DNA from: Peptostreptococcaceae bacterium
GTDB taxonomy: Bacteria > Bacillota > Clostridia > Peptostreptococcales > Anaerovoracaceae
Length of the DNA: 6,513 nt
NCBI GenBank assembly: GCA_016650115.1
Contig: JAENWI010000081.1
Coordinates: 1-6,513, forward strand
Direction of reading: 5' to 3'
The notes under the pieces were generated by a model. That model did no database searches and was not told where the DNA came from. It worked only from the letters and a program-made list of their open reading frames with translations. The stretch's first letter is position 1; every line of letters begins with the position of its first letter. Positions 1-4,524 of this stretch are shown here, piece after piece. A program made the position numbers and the translations under genes.

Positions 1-459
1 ATCATGACCGATATTCTCAGGACAACTGTCAGCAATGGCATTGCAAAAGGAGCAGCAATCGATGGGCAGCCGGTGGCAGGCAAGACCGGCACCACTACGG
101 ATAACTATGATGCCTGGTTTGTTGGCTTCACACCTCAATATACTGCGGCACTTTGGATTGGCAACGATCTCAATATGGAACTGAGCCAAGGATCTAGTGC
201 GGCAACCCGCCTTTGGAGCACTATCATGAATCAGGTATGTGAAGGTTTGCCTACTGGTACTTATGAAATGCCTGATAACGTGGAAACAAAGTATGGCGAA
301 TATTACATAACTGGTACCTACAAGACCAGAAAGAACCCGTACCCACCACCACCACCACCAGTTACAGAATCGGCCATTACTGGTGGAGGAATAACCAGTG
401 ACGGGGGAGTAACCAGTGGCGGGGGAATCACCAGTGATGGTGGAGTTGTCAATCCATGA
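1..459 (+). CDS. Class A penicillin-binding protein, C-terminal part of the transpeptidase domain (5' truncated by the window)
   Basis: This is the tail of a bifunctional PBP1A-type peptidoglycan synthase, a membrane-anchored enzyme that polymerises and cross-links cell wall outside the membrane. The frame is open from base 1, so the ATG at 4 is an internal methionine, not a start. With that Met as residue 1, the third transpeptidase motif KTGT is at 27-30 (context VAGKTGTT), followed by the usual DAWFVGFTPQY and ALWIGND stretches of the domain end. The SxxK and SxN motifs lie upstream, outside the window. After the domain comes a linker with six prolines (114-119) and a glycine-rich repeat tail (125-147) ending VVNP. 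Low-complexity Pro/Gly tails are common in Firmicute class A PBPs and probably lie in or against the wall. It is followed by a new promoter, so it is not co-regulated with folD. The family call is secure; which PBP paralogue it is cannot be said. Confidence 0.93.
   Translation: MMTDILRTTVSNGIAKGAAIDGQPVAGKTGTTTDNYDAWFVGFTPQYTAALWIGNDLNMELSQGSSAATRLWSTIMNQVCEGLPTGTYEMPDNVETKYGEYYITGTYKTRKNPYPPPPPPVTESAITGGGITSDGGVTSGGGITSDGGVVNP
376..444 (+). repeat. Tandem 18-bp coding repeat, Gly/Ser/Thr-rich tail of the PBP
   Basis: Three consecutive 18-bp units at 391-408, 409-426 and 427-444 encode ITSDGG, VTSGGG and ITSDGG. They are preceded by a shortened 15-bp unit encoding ITGGG (376-390). The units differ mainly at third positions and at one D/G codon, so they look like slippage-derived repeats that have since drifted. 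Copy number may vary between strains. Confidence 0.85.
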
Positions 460-540
460 GATTTCAGCTAACCTCTTTGATATTTTAGAAAAATCTCTTC
501 AGAATTTGGAGAAACAAATGTTATGAAAAACCAAAAATAC

Positions 541-569
541 TTGACTTCTTATACAACAAAACGTAAAAT
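541..569 (+). promoter_or_regulatory. Sigma-A-type promoter of folD-panB
   Basis: TTGACT (541-546) and TAAAAT (564-569) are separated by exactly 17 bp. Transcription would start near 576, leaving a leader of about 64 nt before folD. The -35 region begins TTGACTTC, the same eight bases as the promoter ahead of the nifJ remnant and ptb. No clear terminator separates the PBP gene from this promoter. Confidence 0.7.
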
Positions 570-582
570 TAAAGTTAATTTA

Positions 583-609
583 GCAATGTGAAATGGCGTT
601 TCATATTGC
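583..609 (+). promoter_or_regulatory. Near-perfect palindrome just downstream of the folD promoter (operator or leader hairpin)
   Basis: Left arm GCAATGTGAAAT (583-594) and right arm GTTTCATATTGC (598-609) pair over 12 positions with two G-U pairs, around a 3-nt loop GGC. The element lies about 7 to 34 nt after the predicted transcription start. That suits a repressor operator that blocks the polymerase or a 5' leader stem-loop. There is no U-tract after it, so it is not a normal terminator. The ligand or regulator is unknown. Confidence 0.55.
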
Positions 610-639
610 GAAACTATATAGAGCTATGGAGGAAAAGGT

Positions 640-1485
640 ATGCTATTAATGGGTAAGCCTGTAGCAGATAAAATAAAGGAAGAGATCCTAAAGACAGTCA
701 GAGATTTAAGAAATGCAGGGAAAGATAATCCGGGATTGGCAATTTTGCGTGTTGGTGAACGGGAAGATGATATTGCTTATGAGTCAAGTATTTTGAAAAA
801 TTGTGCTACAGTCGGTATTGATGTTGAAGTGGTTCAGATTGACAATGATATTGACATGGCCAGTTTCCTGGATGTTATTGAAAAGTATAACAACGAATTA
901 AATATTCAAGGGATTCTTATATTCAGACCTTTACCAGAACAACTTGATATTAAAAAAATCAGCAAAGCAATCAAGCCAGAAAAGGATATTGACTGTATGA
1001 ATCCGATGAACATGGAAAAGGTTTTTGAAGGAGATACAAGTGGAATATTACCTTGTACACCTGAAGCTGTCATAGAAATTTTAAAGTATTACCAGTATGA
1101 TTTAACCGGAAAGAATGTTGCGATTGTCAATAGAAGTATGGTTTTAGGCCGCCCCTTATCTATGCTTTTTCTGAATGAGAATGCGACGGTCACCATTTGT
1201 CATTCAAAGACAATAGATTTACCAGGAGTGACATCTAAAGCGGATATTGTCATAACAGGCGCTGGAAAAGGGAATTATTTTGGAACCCAGTATTTTTCTG
1301 AGAAAGCCGTCGTCATAGATGTAGGAATTAACTTTGAAAATGGCAGCCTTTGCGGCGATGTGGACTTCGATTCCGTATCAGAGCAGGTAACAGCGATAAC
1401 TCCAGTGCCGGGAGGTGTTGGAACGGTGACGTCAATGATATTATTGAAAAATGTAATAAATGCAATGAAGCTACAATCCAATTAA
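640..1485 (+). CDS. folD: Divergent FolD paralogue (methylene-tetrahydrofolate dehydrogenase/cyclohydrolase family) lacking key catalytic residues
   Basis: The cytoplasmic FolD family oxidises 5,10-methylene-THF to methenyl-THF with NAD(P)+ and hydrolyses this to 10-formyl-THF. This 281-aa protein has the usual length and both domains. The folate part has A46-Y47, PLP (97-99), KDID (115-118) and PCTP (138-141). The nucleotide part has NRSMVLGRP (164-172), VIDVGIN and TPVPGGVG near the C-terminus. The start at 640 is supported by GGAGG at 628-632 with a 7-nt spacer. Ungapped alignment to E. coli FolD (YVASKRKACEEVG against YESSILKNCATVG) puts Ile51 where the catalytic lysine of YxxxK should be. 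Phe95 replaces the conserved Gln before PLP. In the KDxDG motif Gly is Cys119, and the G of the GRS nucleotide loop is Asn164. Loss of the lysine predicts weak or no cyclohydrolase activity; dehydrogenase or another activity may remain. It is probably not the housekeeping FolD. It is followed 27 bp later by panB, whose cosubstrate is methylene-THF. Family certain, activity uncertain. Confidence 0.85.
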   Translation: MLLMGKPVADKIKEEILKTVRDLRNAGKDNPGLAILRVGEREDDIAYESSILKNCATVGIDVEVVQIDNDIDMASFLDVIEKYNNELNIQGILIFRPLPEQLDIKKISKAIKPEKDIDCMNPMNMEKVFEGDTSGILPCTPEAVIEILKYYQYDLTGKNVAIVNRSMVLGRPLSMLFLNENATVTICHSKTIDLPGVTSKADIVITGAGKGNYFGTQYFSEKAVVIDVGINFENGSLCGDVDFDSVSEQVTAITPVPGGVGTVTSMILLKNVINAMKLQSN

Positions 1486-1512
1486 TAGGGGAAATGAAAG
1501 TGAGGAGACACA

Positions 1513-2349
1513 ATGGAAAACAAGAAGAAAATGACGATTTCTGATTTTAAAAAATTCAAGCAGGAAGGGAAAAAGTTCAGTTATTTAACGGCGTATGATT
1601 ACACGATGGCCTCCATTGTCAATGACAGTGAAGTGGAAATTATTTTGGTGGGCGATTCATTAGGAATGATTATGCTGGGATATAAAGGAACTGAATCTGT
1701 CACAATGGATGATATGGTGCATCATATCAGACCAGTTGTTAAAGGAGCACCCGATACATGGATTGTTGGAGATATGCCATTTGGATCTTATAATGTGAGT
1801 GATGAAGAAGCTGTTCGAAACGCAAATAGATTAATCAAGGAAACAAACTGCGACTGCATTAAGCTTGAGGGTGGAATTGAAATGGTTACCAGAATTGAAG
1901 CCATCGTGAAAGCGGGTATAAATGTCATGGGTCATATTGGACTAACACCTCAGACAGCATCTGCTCTGGGAGGATTTAAGGTTCAAGGAGGGACCCCTGA
2001 AAGTGCAAAGAAATTAATCGAGGATGCTATTGTACTTGAAAAGGCTGGTTGCTTCTCTATGGTCCTGGAATGTGTTCCCTCAGTAGTGGGAAAGGCGGTT
2101 TCGGAGGCAGTAAGTATTCCTGTACTGGGAATTGGAGCTGGTCCAGACGTTGATTGTCAGGTATTGGTAACACAAGATATGCTTGGCATGTACGGAGATT
2201 TCAAACCGAAATTTGTAAAGCATTACGCAGAGGTTAGAAAAGTAATGGTGGATGCACTGAATGAATTTCATCGTGAAACAGTAGAAGGACAGTTTCCAAC
2301 GCCGGAATTCAGCTTTAATAAGGAAGTTGAAATTCCTAAACTGTATTAA
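1513..2349 (+). CDS. panB: 3-methyl-2-oxobutanoate hydroxymethyltransferase (ketopantoate hydroxymethyltransferase), PanB
   Basis: PanB transfers the one-carbon unit of 5,10-methylene-THF to 2-oxoisovalerate, giving ketopantoate, the first committed step to pantothenate and CoA; the reaction is reversible. The 278-aa length is typical of this decameric TIM-barrel enzyme. Active-site residues are in place: Asp48-Ser49 in VGDSLGM and Asp87 in GDMPF (metal ligands), Lys117 and Glu119 in IKLEGG, His141 in GHIGLTPQ, GGFKVQG (153-159), and Glu186 in LECVP (catalytic acid). The loop after the first motif reads GYKGTESVT, where typical PanB has a GHDST/GYDST-LPVT form, so this may be a distinct subfamily. 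The start at 1513 follows TGAGGAG (1501-1507) with a 5-nt spacer. The gene lies 27 bp after the folD paralogue and shares its promoter. No panC, panD or panE is in the window, so the gene is away from a standard pantothenate operon. A degradative direction or a related 2-oxoacid substrate is possible but unproven. Confidence 0.93.
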   Translation: MENKKKMTISDFKKFKQEGKKFSYLTAYDYTMASIVNDSEVEIILVGDSLGMIMLGYKGTESVTMDDMVHHIRPVVKGAPDTWIVGDMPFGSYNVSDEEAVRNANRLIKETNCDCIKLEGGIEMVTRIEAIVKAGINVMGHIGLTPQTASALGGFKVQGGTPESAKKLIEDAIVLEKAGCFSMVLECVPSVVGKAVSEAVSIPVLGIGAGPDVDCQVLVTQDMLGMYGDFKPKFVKHYAEVRKVMVDALNEFHRETVEGQFPTPEFSFNKEVEIPKLY

Positions 2350-2410
2350 ACTGGTGCGCCCAGGCACTCTAAAAATGCAAGATAAACCGTTTAAAAAATG
2401 GACATCTAAA

Positions 2411-2439
2411 TTGAGTTAGGTGATTCGATGTTTTAAATC
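2411..2439 (+). promoter_or_regulatory. Possible weak promoter for the kinase-like gene
   Basis: The 144-bp gap after panB has no convincing terminator. It holds TTGAGT (2411-2416) with TTAAAT or TAAATC 16-17 bp downstream (2433-2439), and a second -10-like TATAAC at 2450-2455 without a good -35. The kinase gene may have its own promoter, read on from panB, or both. Confidence 0.3.
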
Positions 2440-2493
2440 ATGGTTTTAGTATAACTTGTCGTGATATGGTAGAAAAATAGAAAGGTGCTCTTT

Positions 2494-3132
2494 ATGGAAC
2501 AAATATATTACTGCCCGAAATGCTCGGGGGAGTTGGAAAGAATAGCCAGTTGCGGTACGGTTGGCTACTTCTGCAACAGCTGCAGAAATTTAGTGTCTAA
2601 AAGTAAAATATTGACACATGCAGAAATGGCAAGGGGAAACCGGAGCAATATTGTTTTGATTGGAATGCCTGGCTGCGGAAAAAGCACCATAGGGGTGGTA
2701 TTGGCTAAAGTGTTAGGTTACAGATTCCTGGATTCGGATTTACTGATACAGGAAAGGGAAAACCGACGATTAAGCGAAATATTAGAAAAAGATGGACCTG
2801 ATTATTTTAATCAGATTGAAGACCAAATTAATTTATCGATTGAAGCAAATAAAACTGTTATATCCACTGGCGGGAGCGCAGTATATGGAAATAAAGCAAT
2901 GGAGCATTTAAGGAAAATTGGGTTCATTGTTTACCTCAGGCTTCCTTATGATGAGATTGAAAAAAGACTAGGAGATCTGGTTGAGCGAGGGATTTCAATG
3001 AAAGAGGGACAAACTCTTAAAGACCTTTTTGACGAGAGGGCACCTTTATATGAAAAGCATGCGGAGATCATATTGGATACTCAAGGTCTGGAAATCAGAG
3101 ATGCAGTAAAATTGATAGTCGATAACATTTAA
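2494..3132 (+). CDS. Zinc-ribbon plus shikimate-kinase-like P-loop phosphotransferase (probably not AroK)
   Basis: The start at ATG 2494 is preferred because AAGGTG (2482-2487) is well spaced before it; the in-frame GTG at 2485 lies inside that ribosome binding site. The product is 212 aa, about 45 longer than a plain shikimate kinase. Residues 7-30 form a small zinc ribbon (CPKC at 7-10, CNSC at 27-30). The kinase domain from residue 52 has Walker A GMPGCGKST (57-65), the DSD pair Asp80/Asp82, and RAPLY (182-186). Three features differ from true shikimate kinases. The shikimate-binding Arg after Phe (FRRxE) is Asn106 (FNQIE). The GGG motif is GGS (126-128). The lid RPLL is replaced by RGISMKEGQ (165-173). 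ATP binding looks intact, but shikimate binding is doubtful. I know of similar SK-like proteins annotated as shikimate kinase in Clostridia, and none of the neighbouring genes is for aromatic amino acid synthesis. The real acceptor is unknown; the ribbon could mediate oligomerisation or protein or nucleic acid contact. Confidence 0.8.
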   Translation: MEQIYYCPKCSGELERIASCGTVGYFCNSCRNLVSKSKILTHAEMARGNRSNIVLIGMPGCGKSTIGVVLAKVLGYRFLDSDLLIQERENRRLSEILEKDGPDYFNQIEDQINLSIEANKTVISTGGSAVYGNKAMEHLRKIGFIVYLRLPYDEIEKRLGDLVERGISMKEGQTLKDLFDERAPLYEKHAEIILDTQGLEIRDAVKLIVDNI

Positions 3133-3147
3133 TAAAGAGACAATTTG

Positions 3148-3200
3148 CATGTTAAAAGGGATTAGGCGTCCAAAGTGAATGTCTAATCCCTTTTAATATG
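3148..3200 (+). terminator. Strong hairpin terminator after the kinase-like gene
   Basis: TTAAAAGGGATTAG (3152-3165) and CTAATCCCTTTTAA (3183-3196) are perfect 14-bp inverted arms. The stem extends inwards by G-U, C-G, G-U and A-T pairs and outwards to CAT/ATG at 3148-3150 and 3198-3200. The A-run and T-run lie inside the stem, so it could act on both strands. It starts 15 bp after the kinase stop codon and separates that gene from the stress protein. Confidence 0.8.
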
Positions 3201-3273
3201 ATTATTCTAGTATTTCTATTTTATCAGCACTAATCTGGGCAGGATAACTTTCTGCTTATATTTTAAGTCTTTA

Positions 3274-3308
3274 AACAGGTGAAGTCTACTACCTTGTTCC
3301 GTTTTTTT
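3274..3308 (+). terminator. Possible second, weaker terminator ahead of the stress-protein gene
   Basis: AACAGGT (3274-3280) can pair with ACCTTGTT (3291-3298) with one bulged T, followed three bases later by a run of seven T (3302-3308). It would back up the strong terminator upstream. The stem is short and imperfect, so this is tentative. Confidence 0.3.
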
Positions 3309-3315
3309 ACACCTT

Positions 3316-3345
3316 TTGTTGTATGTTGTCAAATGATTGTATTTT
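3316..3345 (+). promoter_or_regulatory. Tentative promoter of the universal stress protein gene
   Basis: TTGTTG (3316-3321) and TATTTT (3340-3345) have an 18-bp spacer. The match is only moderate. A promoter must lie in this gap if the strong upstream terminator works, and this is the best vegetative-type candidate I can see. Confidence 0.3.
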
Positions 3346-3412
3346 ATGGGGAAGGAATCACTGAATAATTGTTGTTTAAAGGGTAAAAGTATAAGAAAGG
3401 GAGGTGAATCCA

Positions 3413-3853
3413 ATGAAGAAAATTTTGATTCCTGTCGATTCCTCTGAGTTTTCGGAAAGAGCGATTGAAGAGGGAAAGGAAATGGCAAAGGCATTTGGCA
3501 GTGATGTCCTTTTGTTACATGTAGTAGGCTTGAGGATTGCAACATTAAGGTTTAGCGCAACTGTTCCTCAAGGTAAACCGACTGATCCTTATGATGATCA
3601 TGAGAAAAAAGATGCTAGTGATATGCTGACAGCTTACAAAAATTCATTTGGAGACATCAAAGGCAAGGTTGAGACTCAGGTTATGTACGGTGTTGTTGCT
3701 GATGAGATCTTAAAAATCATCAATAATACAGATGTCGATCTTGTAATAATGGGTTCGCACGGTATAGGCTCCGTTTTGTACAGGACGCTTCTTGGCAGTG
3801 TGACGAATAAGGTTGTTCATCATTCAAAAAAACCAGTACTGGTAATAAAATAA
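3413..3853 (+). CDS. Universal stress protein (UspA family, single domain)
   Basis: This is a small cytoplasmic nucleotide-binding protein of the UspA superfamily, which usually works as a dimer and helps cells survive starvation or stress. The precise role differs between members. The product is 146 aa, typical length, from ATG 3413, which has a very strong GGGAGGTGA (3399-3407) five bases ahead; the in-frame GTG at 3404 is part of that site. The N-terminal strand KKILIPVDSSEFS carries the conserved Asp9. The C-terminal nucleotide loop is G114-S-H-G117 followed by LLGSV (126-130) and strand KPVLVIK at the end. The usual motif is G-2x-G-9x-G-S/T; here ten residues separate the second and third glycines, one more than usual. 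ATP binding is likely but not certain. The gene is flanked by terminators on both sides and appears to be transcribed alone. Confidence 0.92.
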   Translation: MKKILIPVDSSEFSERAIEEGKEMAKAFGSDVLLLHVVGLRIATLRFSATVPQGKPTDPYDDHEKKDASDMLTAYKNSFGDIKGKVETQVMYGVVADEILKIINNTDVDLVIMGSHGIGSVLYRTLLGSVTNKVVHHSKKPVLVIK

Positions 3854-3900
3854 AACAGCCTCAAAAGGTAAAAATGAAAAGGATAAATAGGTAAATGACT

Positions 3901-3930
3901 TGAAGGTCTTCAATAGAATGGAGACCTTTA
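3901..3930 (+). terminator. Probable terminator of the universal stress protein gene
   Basis: AAGGTCTTC (3903-3911) pairs with GGAGACCTT (3920-3928) over nine positions, one of them G-U, around an 8-nt loop. It is extended by G-U and T-A and followed by the T-rich TTATTAATTGATTT. A second copy of the right arm, AAGACCTTC (3945-3953), could compete for the same left arm. Confidence 0.6.
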
Positions 3931-3991
3931 TTAATTGATTTATAAAGACCTTCGGGTAAAAGTTTCGTTAAAATACACCCCTGCAGATAAA

Positions 3992-4009
3992 TGTTTGAAA
4001 ATTCAAACA
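3992..4009. promoter_or_regulatory. 18-bp palindrome, candidate regulator binding site
   Basis: TGTTTGAA and TTCAAACA are perfect inverted 8-bp arms around AA. The dyad lies about 90 bp upstream of the -35 box at 4099, a position suiting an activator or an upstream repressor site. The regulator is unknown. The 18-bp dyad geometry resembles that of Rex sites, but the arm sequence does not match Rex. Confidence 0.4.
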
Positions 4010-4098
4010 AAGCAAAAAAAGAAAATCATTTGGCGTGATGATTTCTCGTTTCAAGAAACTTTGGCTGAATAATTTTCTTTTGACGAAATAGTTGTAAT

Positions 4099-4127
4099 TT
4101 GACTTCCACCTGAATAAAAAATATTAT
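4099..4127 (+). promoter_or_regulatory. Sigma-A-type promoter of the (nifJ remnant)-ptb-buk operon
   Basis: TTGACT (4099-4104) and TATTAT (4122-4127) are separated by 17 bp, close to consensus. The predicted start is near 4134, about 45 nt before the old nifJ start codon. As no other good promoter precedes ptb, it probably now drives ptb-buk through the remnant. Confidence 0.7.
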
Positions 4128-4137
4128 AAGAGTGTAT

Positions 4138-4162
4138 AGAAAAGTAAAATAGTTACTTTTCT
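4138..4162 (+). promoter_or_regulatory. Perfect inverted repeat immediately after the ptb-buk promoter
   Basis: AGAAAAGTAA (4138-4147) and TTACTTTTCT (4153-4162) are perfect 10-bp arms around AATAG. The element covers roughly +5 to +29 of the predicted transcript. It could be a repressor operator or a 5' stem-loop that protects the mRNA. Its arms do not resemble those of the folD palindrome. Confidence 0.5.
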
Positions 4163-4178
4163 CTTGAAGTAGGAAAAA

Positions 4179-4524
4179 ATGATTAAAATCATGAAAATAG
4201 TAGATGGTAATGAAGCGGCGGCTTATTATGAATATGAAAGATGGCACCATGCCGCTGGGAACAGCCGCTTATGAAAAGAAAGGTCTTGCAACAGATATTC
4301 CTGTATGGAACCTGTAACGATATAATCCTGATACGAATGTGTTCTCGTTAGATTCAAAAGAACCTGTAAAGGATTTCAAGGAATTTCTGAGAGGTGAGGG
4401 TAGATATTCCTCCCTTGAAATAACCTTCCCTGAAAATGCTGAAAAACTGTTTACAGCGGCAGAAAAAAATGCCAAAGAAAAAAGAGAGTATTACAAAAAA
4501 TTATCAAATGAGGTGGCAGAATGA
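4179..4524 (+). pseudogene. nifJ: Remnant of a NifJ-type pyruvate/2-oxoacid:ferredoxin oxidoreductase with two large internal deletions
   Basis: NifJ is a single-chain, roughly 1,170-residue enzyme that decarboxylates a 2-oxoacid to acyl-CoA and reduces ferredoxin. Only about 345 bp remain, in three pieces. Piece 1, from ATG 4179 (GTAGGA ahead of it), gives an N-terminus with MKIVDGNEAAAY, the typical NifJ opening; its frame stops at 4272-4274. Piece 2, in another frame from about 4234, gives DGTMPLGTAAYEKKGLATD followed by IPVW, the stretch normally just before the ferredoxin-like domain. Piece 3 follows directly as NL-stop-RYNP and continues in frame through SLDSKEP, DFKEFL and GEGRYSSL to the true C-terminus at 4524. 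The stop TAA (4315-4317) sits where NifJ has Tyr in LYRYNP. The thiamine-diphosphate and iron-sulfur regions are gone, so it cannot be functional. Its stop overlaps the ptb start, showing an ancestral nifJ-ptb-buk operon. The family call rests on recognised motifs, not on a search. Confidence 0.85.

Larger units (their letters stand above)
3854..4178. other. 325-bp regulatory intergenic region between usp and the nifJ remnant
   Basis: No credible gene lies here on either strand. It contains, in order, the usp terminator (3901-3930), a short palindrome (3992-4009), a smaller inverted repeat AAATCAT/ATGATTT (4023-4029 and 4038-4044), a near-consensus promoter (4099-4127) and an inverted repeat over the predicted transcription start (4138-4162). 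The density of symmetrical elements suggests a controlled promoter for the operon downstream. No tRNA, small RNA or riboswitch could be recognised. Confidence 0.6.

Noticed and set aside
2485..2493. Upstream GTG start for the kinase-like gene, adding three residues
   Set aside because: The GTG is part of the AAGGTG ribosome binding site that correctly spaces the ATG at 2494.
2350..2493. Terminator between panB and the kinase-like gene
   Set aside because: Only very short stems such as GTGC/GCAC and CCGTTT/AAATGG are present and none is followed by a T-run.
3404..3412. Upstream GTG start for the stress protein
   Set aside because: It falls inside the strong GGGAGGTGA ribosome binding site; ATG 3413 gives the standard MKKILIPVD opening.
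3216..3545. 109-codon minus-strand open frame across the usp 5' region
   Set aside because: It overlaps the start of usp, has a low-complexity Leu/Phe/Pro/Ser-rich translation and no recognisable motif or ribosome binding site.
4026..4250. 74-codon minus-strand open frame in the intergenic region, Phe/Ile-rich and membrane-like
   Set aside because: The hydrophobic look comes from A-rich DNA read in reverse. It overlaps the plus-strand promoter, inverted repeat and the nifJ start piece, which explain the region better.
4339..4524. A stand-alone 61-residue small protein gene before ptb
   Set aside because: Its sequence matches the NifJ C-terminus and it continues upstream in the same frame to NifJ-like RYNPDTN, so a pseudogene tail explains it. 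Secondary translation is not excluded and is listed as a finding.
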